Shown in pieces: positions 10,456 to 21,632 of a stretch of DNA of 64,000 bases. Positions within the stretch are counted from its first letter, which is position 1, and the number at the start of each line of letters is the position of its first letter. The notes under the pieces were generated by a model, which had not been told where the DNA came from, ran no database searches, and saw only the letters and a list, made by a program, of their open reading frames with translations. The stretch lies in assembly GCA_033060915.1 (NCBI GenBank), contig CM065388.1, forward strand, positions 32,326,501-32,390,500. The letters are read 5' to 3'. The DNA comes from Euryodendron excelsum. Its lineage: Eukaryota > Streptophyta > Magnoliopsida > Ericales > Pentaphylacaceae. The position numbers and the translations under genes are program-made.

Positions 10456-11640
10456 AGAAATTTTTCTAACGGTTTTCAAGCTTTTTCCTCAAAAAGTTTG
10501 GTTTCAGAATTCAAAAGCCGGTTTTTCGAGTTTTCTCCTTAAAAAACCCTGGTTCAAAATTTTTCTAACGGTTTTCAAGCTTTTTCCTCAAAAAGTTTGG
10601 TTTCAAAATTCAAAGCCAGTTTTTCGAGTTTTCTCCTTCAAAAACCCTAGTTCAAAATTTTTCTAATGGTTTTCAAGCTTTTTCCTCAAAAAGTTTGGTT
10701 TCAAAATTCAAAGCCGGTTTTTCGGGTTTTCTCCTTCAAAAACCCTGGTTCAAAAATTTTCTAACGGTTTTCAAGCTTTTCCTCAAAAAGTTTGGTTTCA
10801 GAATTCGAAAACCGGTTTTTCGGGTTTTCTCCTTCAAAAACACTGGTTCAAAATTTTTCTAACAGTTTTCAAGCTTTTTCCTCAAAAAGTTTGGTTTCAG
10901 AATTCGAAAGCCGATTTTTCGGGTTTTCTCCTTCAAAAACCCTAGTTCAAAATTTTTCTAACAGTTTTCAAGCTTTTTCCTCAAAAAGTTTGACTTCAAA
11001 ATTTCGAAACCGGTTTTTCGGGATTTCTCTTGCAAAAACCCAGGTTGAAAAATTTTCTAGTGGTTTTCAAGCTATCTCTCTCAAAAAGTTTGACTTCCAA
11101 ATCTCAAAATCGGTTTTTCGGGTTTTCTCCTTCAAAAACCCTGGTTGAAAAATTTTCTAGCGGTTCTCAAGCTTTCTCCCTCAAAAAGTTTGACTTCAAA
11201 ATTTCAAAATCGATTTTCTAGGGTTTTCTCCTTCAAAAATTCTGGTTCAAAAATTTTCTAACGGTTTTCGAGCTTTTTTCTCAAAAAGTTTGGTTTCAAA
11301 ATTCAAAACCAGTTTTTCAGGTTCTCCCCTTAAAAATCTCGTTTTAAAATTTCAAACCGGTTTCTCGGGCTTTTTCCTTGGAAAGCCTTGGCTCAACATA
11401 TTTACGGGTTTTCCAAGGTTTTCCTTCAGAAAGCCCCATTTCAACGATTTAATGGTTTCCTGGGCTTTCACCTTCAAAAGCCCTGTTCTGCAAGTTTTCT
11501 AAAAATCAGTCTCTCGGGGCTTTTTCCCGTTCAAAAATTCGACTCCCAAAAATTTCTTTAAAACTATGGTTTCTCCAGGCTTTTTCCCTCAAAAGTCCCT
11601 TTCTCATAAGGATTTGCTTTACCGAAAGGTTTAAAGCTAA
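10456..11640. repeat. 98-99 bp tandem repeat array
   Basis: TTTTTCTAACGGTTTTCAAG recurs near 10461, 10560, 10658, 10756, 10854, 10953, 11052, 11152 and 11253, a period of 98-100 bp. At least nine copies are recognisable, then decayed units run to about 11640. Each unit contains two related halves (TTTTCAAGCTTTTTCCTCAAAAAG and the CGGTTTTTCGGGTTTTCTCC part). It lies inside intron 1 of the antisense gene of F and is absent from the corresponding introns of B and C. Confidence 0.9.
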
Positions 11641-12504
11641 GTGTTAAAATTTTTAAAATTTCAGTGAAATTTTGCCTTAAAAAGTCACTACCCCGAAATC
11701 CCACAAGTCACAGACACAGCCCAAAACAATCTGAGACCTTCTGCCATATCAATCAAAACAATCTCGCCCCCACGACACGCATCATGTCCTCAAACACAAT
11801 CTTTAGGACATTTTCTTCAACTTCCAAAATTTCTCGGTCTCAATTTTATTTTCAAAAATTTCACAAAAATATCCAGAACGTTCAAGAGTGTCACCATAAT
11901 CTTCTAGAAATGTTCTGTGATTTTTCGACCTTCAATAGTGCCCATTTTCTAATTTTCTTTAATTTCTCCTATTTTTCATAATTTCCAAAAAATCCAAAAT
12001 TTTAGAATTTTTCAAAAAATTACGAAACTTCATATGTTTGTCCTACACAATTTTCTAAGGTTCTCGGTGCAAAAACCACACACAAACGGTCAATGCCCGA
12101 GCCTGTAGAGGCAATTTCTCGAGTCCTACAGGAAACCCTTTTTCACAAACATACAACATCATCCAAAACACACTCAAAACTCCACTAAATCATAAAAACA
12201 ATCCGATCATTGCATTCTAAACAATCTAAAACATGGGATTACATTGTTTATACGCAAAAAACGAAAGCAAACGTATCGAAATCGACAAGTTCCAAGAAAG
12301 CTAACCTTTGAAATTCTCCGGCAAAAAATAGGCTTTCCGGCAAGAATCCGACGACATTAACGATCCTTGGTACAAGCCCAATGTCTCCCAACACTCCCCT
12401 ATGGATTCCTAAGCAAAACCCCTCGAAGTACTTCAGAGAAAATTCTGAAATCAACCAAAACTCAAAGACGCAATGAGCAAAACTTGAACCTGCTCTATTT
12501 TAAT
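11641..12504. other. Internal sequence of F with the 5' exon of the antisense gene
   Basis: AT-rich sequence with short CAAAATTTC-like repeats; its 11900-12060 part resembles the intron sequence of B and C read on the other strand. The antisense gene's untranslated first exon ends at 12306 and extends right to about 12400 (transcription start unknown). I see no other gene. Confidence 0.5.
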
Positions 12505-12620
12505 TGCCACGGGCTGGCGCATGTAGTAGACACGCCAGAACAACAATTCAACTAGCTCATGTATTAGATGTGCAAGGCTTACATCACCAAATGCGCGTGT
12601 GCTACATGCGCTTGGCCTTC
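12505..12620. promoter_or_regulatory. GC-rich inverted repeats upstream of the antisense first exon (F)
   Basis: CTGGCG and CGCCAG form an interrupted inverted repeat around 12514-12540, and GCGCGTGTGCTACATGCGC lies at about 12592-12611. Related CATGCGC / GCGCATG motifs recur upstream of the LTR TATA box at 14570-14750. In B, C and D the equivalent two positions carry GGCGCC palindromes instead. A promoter role is inferred. Confidence 0.4.
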
Positions 12621-12932
12621 AGCTTCCCACCAAAATCAATTTCAAGGTTTCCAAAAACCCAAATTTGCTCTTAAGGGCTTTGTCGAAAGCCAAAAGCCGA
12701 GCCTTCAACTTCTAATGGCAGGAATCAGTTGCCCCGGACCAAACTATGTCAAGCTGGTAACCCGATTCCTGACCTAGGTCTAAGACTTTTTGAATTCCAA
12801 GATCTTCCAGACCAGTAACCCACAAGAGGTTTCGAAACATTCCAAATTCACCGGCACATCGTCCCTTCGATCGCCTGGCAACCAAAAAGGAATTCTTACT
12901 TTGTTATTTTTCTGCCTTTAGCAAGCAAAGCT

Positions 12933-12949
12933 AGAAAAAGAGGGGCAAC
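12933..12949 (+). other. Polypurine tract of element F
   Basis: AGAAAAAGAGGGGCAAC immediately precedes the LTR start TGTAAGCACCCC. This is where plus-strand DNA synthesis would be primed. The same AAAAAGAGGGGCA core lies next to the 3' LTRs of B, C and D on the minus strand, which shows that all four belong to one family. Confidence 0.8.
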
Positions 12950-13089
12950 TGTAAGCACCCCATTTTTGCCAGCTCGGTAATCTCCTGTCCTATCGGGTTC
13001 AGTTTCTAACATCACAACACATGCAAGCTCAAGATGAGCCTTTCAATCTCCAATCCAGTCAACTGGTCGCTTCTCGAGCCCACAAGGAC

Positions 13090-13450
13090 CCGCTGGAGCC
13101 ATAAGCACCATTATTCCAGGCAGCTTTCTAGACCGGGCGGTCCCGGAAACCAACGCCATCCAAGTAGCTTCCCAAGATCGGGCGATCTCGGGGACCAACA
13201 CCTTATCAAAATTCCAGACGATTCACTTCTGGCGCTTGCTCGCCCGCCAACGTAGAATGTTTGTCATTTGGTAGTTCTCCGAGACCGGGTGTCCTTAGAG
13301 ACTAACACCACCACTCTAGGTAGCTTTCTAGGACCAAGCGTTCCCAAGAACCAACACCACCCTATAGGTAGTTCTCTAAGGCCGGGCGTTCTTAGAGACC
13401 AACACTGCACAGGTAGTTTTCCAAGACCGGGCGGTCTCAGAAACCAACAC
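13090..13450 (+). repeat. Repeats of about 54 bp in U3 of F
   Basis: About six degenerate units each contain GTAGnTTTCCnAGACCGGGCG then AGAnACCAACACC. The GACCGGGCGGTC core is palindromic. They occupy the U3-start position that the 82-bp array holds in A-D. Confidence 0.65.
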
Positions 13451-13944
13451 CTAGGTCAGCACCGGCACCTGCTAGCCCAACTCGGTGAAAAACGACCAAA
13501 CCTACCCCTTGGGCCTCCAGGCACGTTTTGGGAAAGCTCAAAATCCCTCAAAATAATAAGTCCATCCTACCAAAATGTTGTTAAACCATTAGGCATCCCC
13601 CACACGCCATTTGGTCCAAATTCAGTCCTATTCCGGCCCACTCTGGTCAAAATGACCATTTTACCCCTAAACACCTAAACACTACGCAAACCGCGCTGAA
13701 CGGTAAAAGACTCTCCCAAAACCATCCCTGAATAACCCCACAAACTTAACACAACATACCAACCCATTCCTGACCATTTTCAGCCGACCCTGGTCAAAAT
13801 GACCGTTTTGCCCCTAGAAACCCGAATATGCTCCGAAACAGCACCAGCCTTGGGATTTCGAGCAGAGGGTTTCACCACACGCCCTTGTTTAACCCAAGGA
13901 GGACCCTATGGTACGAAACTCACATGACTCGATAAAAGTTCCCT

Positions 13945-14381
13945 AGAGTGTCTCGCAGACGCTCCGCTTAAATTGTCTTTTTCCCCGATTCCCTGGTTAT
14001 AACGCATTGTCAACTGACATGAGAAATGCAAAAATCAGTGAATTCTTGAAAGCTCATCCATAGATCTTTCCATCGATACAGTTCGTTCGAATAGATCGCT
14101 TCCCAAAGCCCTCCATCGTATGGTGTGAAAACTATAACTTTCAGCAACCCCTGGAGCGTCTCACAGACGCTCCGCTAAGGTTAACTTTTTCTCCGATTCC
14201 CTAATCAAAATGCACTGTCAAACGACTTGAGAAATGCATAAATTCAAAAATTCTTAAAGGTATTTCCAAAGTACTTTCCATCGGTACGGTCCGATCGAAA
14301 GGATCGCTTCCCGAAGGCCCCGATCACACAAAATGAAAATAGCCACTTTCAAACACCCCCGGAGCGTATCACATACGCTCT
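13945..14381 (+). repeat. 208-bp repeats, each opening with a hairpin (F)
   Basis: Hairpins at 13945-13965, 14153-14173 and 14361-14381 are spaced exactly 208 bp apart, with similar sequence between them (CCGATTCCCT, GAGAAATGCA, TTCCATCGnTACnGT, GATCGCTTCCC). The middle hairpin has perfect 9-bp arms, GGAGCGTCT and AGACGCTCC, around CAC. Confidence 0.75.
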
Positions 14382-14762
14382 GCGAAAGTGGTCTTTTTGG
14401 CACACTTCCCATAACGATATCCCACGCTTTCAAACATAATTTAAACTTCCTGAAAACATGAAAGTTCACCGGAAGCCTTGGGAGGATATCCTGAGTGCAA
14501 CCGAATCCCCCGAAACCTTCCCAATTGACTCAATTATCGAGGCAAAGTTTGGACGAACTTTTTCGGTGATCAAGCGTATGCTACATGCGCTCAAATTTTG
14601 ATCAGATCAACCGAATTTTGATTAACGGTCGAGATTTAACTAGTACATAGGGTGCCACGTGTCATTCTGGCAATGGAACAGTACCTGCGCATGTCCTATA
14701 TGTGCAAGGCTAAATTTTGGCCATGTGTATGTAGCACATGCGCATGCCTGTTCCAGATTACC

Positions 14763-14770
14763 TATAAATA
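14763..14770 (+). promoter_or_regulatory. TATA box of LTR F
   Basis: CCTATAAATAGAGG matches the TATA context of the A-D LTRs (CTATAAATACAGAG). It lies about 1.8 kb into the LTR and follows the GCGCATG-type motifs. Confidence 0.7.
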
Positions 14771-16036
14771 GAGGTCTCCCCCTTTGTATATTCCAGGTCC
14801 AAAAATTGATGCGAAGTTCTACTGAAATCATTCTAGAAACTCGAATCCTTACATATATTCCACTCTTCCAACACTTAGGCTAGATTCTACCTCTCTCAAG
14901 CCTATACATTCCATATACAAGGCCTCTTACACACTTACACACTCCATTCTAGCCTCTCAAGCCCTTTTGAAGTCACTCAAGCTTCAATCAAGATATCCAT
15001 TGAAGACTACAAGTGTGTTGAAGGCAAAAGGTCATATCCCTTTTATATTTGTGCTCTCCCCCACTTTCCCTTCTCCCTCCTAGCCTACTTGGGCTATTCA
15101 CTATTTTAATCCCCATCTTGAACCCCCATTTCTTGCATGCTTGAGCCAAGATGACTCTTAGATCATGCCTAGAGGAAAGCAAGTGAGAGCCACTGTGTAG
15201 GGGGACCTCTCACTAGCATACTTTAAGATGGTATGGCCTAGGAGCCCCTTGTTTATATGGTGAAGCCTATAAGCCTTATATGTAGTCATGACCCCTTTGC
15301 ATATTATTATTTTGATCATATCTTGTTTGCTATGTTTTATTTTTGTGCTTATCATCATATTCTACAATGCCTACATTGCCCTTAGCTCCATGTCAATTTC
15401 AAGCTCCATATTTCTCTCAAAGATTGTTTCAAGATTGGGCTCCTTGAAGCTTAGGATGGGATTTTAGAAATCATGTCTTAGAAGATCTCCTTCTAACCCT
15501 CTAACTCTCATTTTGGCATCATGGCATTTTGACTTGCATAAAGATTGTTTTCTAGCTCTCTAAATTTCAAGATTTCCACTCTTTCAAGATTAGTGGTTGG
15601 AATGGCCCCATGGAACCCTCTCTTGTGTGGTCTCCCTTTTGTTGGCCATAGGAACCCTCTCTTGATGGATTGGTTCCCTTGAAAAAAAAAAAAAGAGGCC
15701 TTCAAAATCCTTTTCCAAAGATGATTTTGCAAAAATGCATGCTCCCCATCTTGGCCTTGAAAATAGTGCTTTAAAAAGTTGTCATCATGTTAATTTTTTT
15801 TTGACCTCTTGTACTCTTGCCAAGATAGCGGTTATAATGGTCATGAGGGAACCTTCCTTGGAATAGTCTCCAAACATCAACCATGTAAGCCATGCTCTTG
15901 GCAAGAGTAAAAATTTTCATGGAAATGATCTTCAAAAAGATTGCTAACCTTAGTCCATTACATAACATGTTTTGTTCTTCAAAACACTCTCCAAAAAGTG
16001 CATTAAACAACACTTAAAAATCATCCTCCAATTCAA

Positions 16037-16260
16037 CTTTAGGTTAACTTGACCTTAGCTATCCAACCCTAGGTTAACTTGACCCTAGTTACCTAACCCT
16101 AGGTTAACTTGACCCTAGTTGCCTAACCTTAGGTTAACTTGACCCTAGTTCACTCATTTTAGGTTAACCTAACCCCAAGTCATCCTAACCTTAGGCTAAC
16201 TCAACCCAAGTTAGTTAACCTTAGGTCACCCCTAACCATAAGCCAACCCAACGTAGGTTG
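16037..16260 (+). repeat. 30-bp minisatellite in LTR F
   Basis: AGGTTAACTTGACCCTAG recurs at 16041, 16071, 16101 and 16131, with a diverged unit at 16161 and further decayed units to about 16260. It lies in the transcribed half of the LTR. Confidence 0.85.
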
Positions 16261-17561
16261 GTATACTTCAAGATTCTAACTCTTGAACTCTTTTCAAAAT
16301 TATCACTCAATTTCAAACTATTCTCATAACCCATTTTTTCAAAACTTCCTACTCTCTTAATTTCAAAACAATCAAATCCCTATACTCTTCAAATGTTCAT
16401 ACACTCCATCTTTAAGGCATTTCCAAAAATATTTTTAAATGGTCACAAACCTAAGGTGTCCTTAGCCCTCTCATGGTTAGGGATTCCAAGGACAAGTGAT
16501 AAATCAATATCAACCTCTAAGGTTGTCCATATTAGGATTCCAAATCCTCAGCCATTTCCAAAAACCACTTTGAAAAATTAATTCATCAAAACATGCCTCC
16601 AAGGTTTTCAAAACGAGATTTCAAAAAACATTTTCAAGCTCTTTTGAGTCACGCCAAAGCATTTTTCCGAAACTCCCTTAAGGTGATCCAAAAACATCTT
16701 CAAAAACACTCCACCATCCAATTTCAAGTCAAAACTTCCAAGACCACAAAGAGTCTTTAACTTTCAAAGACCTCCAAGTGTCTTAAACTTTTCTAAAGAC
16801 CCCAAAATGTCTTCAAACATTCCAAAGGCCTTAATGCTCCTATTTTCTATCGGGCTCTTGCCCAAACTATGAATGACTTGATTCTCGCCAAATGAGATAC
16901 GTAGGCAACCTAAAATGGTGCGGTCATAACTTTTATTTCAACTGCAATCCCTTTTCCAAAATTCCAATCAATTCAATGTTTCTATTCCAAACTCTTTCAA
17001 AACCCCCATTATCTTCAAACTTCTTTCAAAACTTGCATCATGCATCATTCATCTAAAAAGTGATGACTAAACCCCTTTTTCAAAGTTCTAAAGTGGATAT
17101 TAAGTGGATAATGGTAACCGATTATTCTAGTGAGTGAATAAAGAGTGATTAGACATGTAGGTACCAAAAGGGCGGGTAGGTTGATGATCTTAGGATATCT
17201 TCCCTACACCTAACCAACCCCCGGACCATAAAGTTCTATTTTCGAAAGAACAAAAAGGAGTTATTTTCAAAAAGGGCTTAAATATTTTCAAAGGTTGCCA
17301 AACAACCTATTTTCCTGAAAACCCTCTCTTGAGGGAATTTTCAAAATCATTTTCAGAAACTCTAAGTTTAATCTTCGGATTAACACTTTGTTTTAGGTGC
17401 CCTAACTCACCTTAATCAAGTTAGGTGGTGACTCCTATTTTTCTAAAAAGCCCTTAGTCAAACTAATTTCCAAACCTAGTCACACTTGTCCTTCTAGGAG
17501 GTTGAGTTCTAGTGACAGAGTTCCGTGCTTTAGGGTCTCCGACAAAAACCGGGGCGCAACA

Positions 17562-18475
17562 CATGTCAAATCAAATCCTCCATTTTAAGAAACCAAATCC
17601 AATCTCACATTTAGGAAACTAGATCTCATCCTCCGTTTTTGGAAACAAAATTCAATCCTTTGTTTTAGAAAATAGGAATCTCAATCCTTCCAAACCCAAA
17701 TCTTTCATAATTCAAATCTTTCCTAATCTCATACTTTCCTAAATCTTAAGTTTCAAAACCTAAACTTTTAAATCTTTCCTTAAACTTTAAACTTCTTAAT
17801 CTTCCTAATTCCAACCTTTACTAAATTATATACCTTTTCCAAATCCAACTTTTCAAATCTTTCTAATTTCAAATCTTTCTAAATTTCAAGTCCTTCCAAA
17901 TCCAAAACTTTATAAATTCATAAATTTCTTAAGTTAAAACTTTCTTATTTCAAAACTTTCCTAATTCAAAAACTTTCCTAAAATGAAACTTTTCTACTTT
18001 TGAAACTTTCCTATAATGAAACTTTCCTAATTTTGAAACTTTCCTAAAATGAAATTTTCTCAAAATGGAACTTTCCTAATTCGAACATTTCCTAAATCCA
18101 ATCTTTTCTTAATCTTCCAAGTCCAACATTCGAGTAAAATCTTTTTAAATCTCAAGTCCTTCCTGAATCCTGTCCTAAGTCTAGGTTTTCTAAAACTCTA
18201 TCTTTCCAAATCTAGTCCAAGTTCTCTTCCTATGGTCAAATCCCTTTTCAAGTTCAATTCTGGGACTTAGTTCAATCCTGATTTCCAAATTTTTCAATTC
18301 GAATTCCACCAAACTTCTTTCTTCCAATCAACATCTTCTATTTTTTATCAGACTCTTGTCTGAACTACGACTGACCTGATTCCTCAAAAATCGTTTTTAA
18401 AAACCCTAAGTGTAATCTTTGAATTGTGCTTAGTTTTAGGTGACCTAACTCACCTTAATCAAGTTAGGTGGCAAT
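17562..18475 (+). mobile_element. LTR fragment G (A-D type), interrupted by F
   Basis: Pyrimidine-rich sequence that, in reverse complement, matches the tract of LTR D near 28400 (GCCAAATCAAATCCTCC), then CTTGTCTGAACTACGACTGACC at about 18353 and CACCTTAATCAAGTTAGGTGG at about 18450. It is internally deleted between these last two blocks and stops where A-D would continue. It is the right part of an older plus-strand LTR into which F inserted. Confidence 0.7.
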
Positions 18476-21400
18476 AAATTCAGCTTCTTGAATATGTTTT
18501 GGAGTGACAATAAATTCCAGGCACTTGTAAATGTAAATGTCGAAACTTAAATCAGCTTTTGAGCCTTGGGAAAAGAGTGAATCTTCTAGGGCCTCCAAAA
18601 TCAACTAAACTCTAATAAATTATATAGTAAAAAGCTTAGATAGCAAGAACATTACAATGTTATGATGAAAAGGCTGAATGGAAAAGTCAGCACACTAATA
18701 GACTACTCACATTTTTGAAAATTGAATGCCTTTGTCAAGAGGTTGGCTTTTAACATGCTCCCTCCCCTAATTATAGTCTTACTATTAGTGATAAACTAAT
18801 ATGTACACCCACCAGAATTTATAGCTCGATTCCTCTGTCAGTCCATCCAACAAGAATTCAAAAAAATAGTAAGAGTTAACGGTGGCTGTGTATAGAGGGA
18901 AAAAACACCAAGCAAACGAGGGGAAAAGGGAAACATATAAAATAAAATAAGCAGCAGCTTGTTGACCAATTAAAGGCAGTTTCAGGACAAATGCCTGCTT
19001 ACCATTTTCATTGCAAAGTTGCCACCACCACCTCTCATTGCATGTATGCAAGAATTAAATGGTTAGAAATACTATGACATTAATCACTATAAATTTATAA
19101 CAAATTGAGAATATCTTATGAATATGGACTTTAAGTGGCATAATAACATCTAAGTGTGCGCCATGAAATTAGACACAAAAGGACAAATATTTGTTATGGA
19201 ACAAGTCTTGTCTTCCTAGCTCACAGTTATTGTTATGGGAGAGGAACTAATATTTGTCATGGATCAAGCAGATCAAAAAGCAAAAGCAGGTGAGAATAGA
19301 TGAATTTTTTTGAAACAAAGGCCAGCTAATATTCATAATGAACTTTTATAAAATCCAATCAGCTACAAAAATAGGCTTGAGTGATTTTATGAACAATTAC
19401 AGTCAGCATATGCACTTACAATTTGCGGCTGCAGTGTTGGTTGATTTGGGAATGTGGTTGGCTACCAGCCATTGGTCCAACACAAAAAGAAGACCTTTCT
19501 CGAGCACCAATCATGGTTATCTGCATATCAATCCCCTACCATTTTTTATAATTCCTTACCAAAAAGAAAAGAAAAAAACCAACATAAGCAAAATAATAGG
19601 CCTTGAAAAGTCTCCTATTGAGTACCAAGTTCATCAATTTTCACTTTTGAAACAAAATAATTAATGAATTGGTGAAAAAGCTCTAAAGCTTTAAAACTAG
19701 CAGCAAGAAAATGATTGCAGCAGTTTTACCAGTAGAGCACATACCAAGAAAAGGGAAGGGAATCTTATGAATGTTTATTGAAGCTTTTTGGCCTTGAAAA
19801 ACATATAATGGCATGTAATACCCTATGTGAATAGAATCTAATGGAGAATAACAGGGTACTGCTATAACTAAAACAAAAACGTTTTGTGATTATCACTCAT
19901 GAAATATTGCCTGAAAAATTGTTAAGTTCTAGATTCTGTAAACTCTCAAATGGCCCACCGTAGCATAACTATGACCGGAGCATCTAAAACATGTTCTACA
20001 AGAAAGTTATGCTTATCACCAAAAAAAAAAAAAAAAAAAAAGTGCTCTCCAATCCCCTATGTAATTTTAAAAGTGAGCTCTCTAATCACCTATGTCATTA
20101 TAAAAATGATTAGAGAGTTGGGCTTATTTCAACATAAAATGCTAAAAATAGTAGAGAGAATTAGAGAAACAAAGAGAGAGCTACAAGGACCTTGAATATA
20201 ACTTCTTATATGAAAGTCTCAGACTTGGAATTCCAAGTCATCTCTTATACCCATCTCAATAACAAGATATTCCATTGGGCACCTGATCATCATCAGCGAG
20301 GCAATAACTCTGACAAAGCATCCTCATAAGAAAGAACCTCATAATCATCTCCTTCCAAAGTGAAGGACCATAACATTAATAAAATCTTACTACCCAATCC
20401 CACTTTTAACCCAAAAGCTGTCAACAAACTTATTTTATGGCTCCTTCTAAAACCCCCCAACAATGGCTTCCAATCACCTACTAAGCTACAAATTAAAAGA
20501 CAATTGAAGTTTTAACCTTCCATAAGGTTCCTTCAATCTCAATTTAACTTAGGGCTAAACCAATCTTGATTTCAAGTTTCACTTTTTAAAAAATTGGGTA
20601 AATTCCTAAATTGCATTGTTTTCCAGTATGGACCATAATTATTCCTTCCAACAAATTTTTCGGCCAACTGAACTAAGAGTAAAACCCTTACCCGTCTTAA
20701 CACTCTTAACCCCATTTTATTCTAAATTAATTTTTCTTTCAATAGACAACAATTTCAAACCAAAAACAAAAAACAAAAAAACACACATACAAACACCAGC
20801 ACTTAATCTGTAGAATAGAAATATTTACCCCATGCTTTAGAAAAACATAATCAACAGTTGAAGCAAACTAGGGGAAAAAATCTGCTACAATCTATCTCAA
20901 AGAATTACAAAACTTTAGGAGAATAGGCCTAACAACTGTTACAAACCGCCCAAAATTTAAAGATATTTTTTAAAACTTTCGACATGCAAGAAGATAAACT
21001 CGGTTGTTGGTCTGTTAGAAATCTAAGCAATCTAATGTTGAACCAAATTTGATTAAAATAAAAAATATATATATGTATAACGCCTATATGCTGTAATCAT
21101 GTATATATCTACATACAAATTACCGTGTGGGTGACATTTTGTGCGAGGAGAGAAAAAGAACGTGAAGGAGAACTAAACGGATCAGAGAGAAGAAATCACC
21201 AAAACTTATCATGATGATCACCGTTGGTGCTGGAGAGTGCGAATCACAGAGAAGAGAAATAGAACATTTCCTATAGAGATAGGGTCCTGGATAGCTACGA
21301 TAGGCAATGATAATGGTGGGAGGAGTGATGGTGATCAGATTGGGGGCATTCGTTGAGGGTTTCACGGTACGTGCAAAATGAGAGAGAGAGTGAGAAAAGG

Positions 21401-21599
21401 TATTCATATAAAAGCTGAAAAAATTGAGGCTACTAAAGATAATTAAAACTACGTCGTTCCACTAAAGACTGCGGCATTAATTTCGAATTGATGAGAAATT
21501 GCAGGTGGTTTATATAGAAACGCCTGTTTAACCTGACATTTGCATAATTGGGTTGGCAAAAATACCTTTAAGCACAAACTTTAAAAGTGCCATAAAAAT
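18476..21599. other. Unassigned AT-rich region
   Basis: No similarity to the surrounding LTRs. It contains A-runs (20020-20041) and only short ORFs. The longest open stretches (18785-19051 minus, 19338-19664 plus, 21120-21407 minus) show no domain I recognise. Because it ends in a CACTA-type terminus it may be the interior of a decayed transposon, possibly with captured host sequence. No transposase was seen. Confidence 0.4.
21120..21407 (-). CDS. Unrecognised ORF, possible captured gene fragment
   Basis: A 95-residue minus-strand ORF starting MNTFSHSLSHFART. Upstream in its own direction is a TATATAAA box at about 21509-21516. It then lacks any domain I can name, and its C-terminal part is not obviously compositionally biased. 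It lies just inside the CACTA-type terminus, where plant CACTA elements sometimes carry host gene pieces. I cannot say it is translated; it may be chance. Confidence 0.15.
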   Translation of the reverse strand: MNTFSHSLSHFARTVKPSTNAPNLITITPPTIIIAYRSYPGPYLYRKCSISLLCDSHSPAPTVIIMISFGDFFSLIRLVLLHVLFLSSHKMSPTR

Positions 21600-21632
21600 A
21601 AGTGTCGAGAAAAGTTAATTTTCTTGTAGTGA
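21600..21632 (-). mobile_element. CACTA (En/Spm) transposon terminus
   Basis: The segment ends TTTTCTTGTAGTG, the reverse complement of CACTACAAGAAAA, the classic CACTA terminal inverted repeat. It abuts LTR-derived DNA at 21633. I could not find the opposite CACTACAAG end on the plus strand between 17562 and 21600, so the left end is deleted or too diverged. Confidence 0.6.

Larger units (their letters stand above)
10179..12305 (-). other. Intron 1 (5' UTR intron) of the antisense gene in F
   Basis: The donor AAAG|GTTAGC is at 12305 on the minus strand and the acceptor TTTTTCAAG is just before the start codon. The exon upstream of the donor (GCCGGAGAATTTCAAAG) matches the exon before the donors in B (43947), C (57147) and D (31959). 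This intron is about 2.1 kb, against about 0.88 kb in B and C. The extra length is largely an A-rich tract and a 98-bp tandem array. Confidence 0.55.
12950..17561 (+). mobile_element. 3' LTR of element F, diverged Tat/Ogre-like subfamily, 4.6 kb
   Basis: It begins TGTAAGCACCCCATTTTT right after the polypurine tract and ends CCGGGGCGCAACA, the same termini as the minus-strand LTRs of A-D in the other orientation. The last kilobase is recognisably conserved with A-D: GATACGTAGGCAACC at about 16905 and CTCACCTTAATCAAGTTAGG at about 17405. The U3 half (12950-14750) has entirely different tandem repeats. The right flank is LTR fragment G, so F inserted into an older LTR. Target duplication cannot be verified because the left end is outside the window. 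Confidence 0.85.

Noticed and set aside
10187..10456. Lys-rich ORF (plus) and Phe-rich ORFs (minus)
   Set aside because: Produced by the poly-A / A-rich tract.
10792..11221. 118- and 63-codon ORFs with repeated FSPSKTLVQNF-like peptide
   Set aside because: Translation of the 98-bp tandem array, within an intron of the opposite strand.
16037..16260. Possible interstitial telomere repeat
   Set aside because: Contains CCCTAGG but not tandem TTTAGGG/CCCTAAA; period is 30 bp.
19338..19664. 108-codon ORF with KEKKKTNISK-type tail
   Set aside because: No recognisable domain, no neighbouring exon pattern, AT-rich context; treated as chance within the unassigned region.
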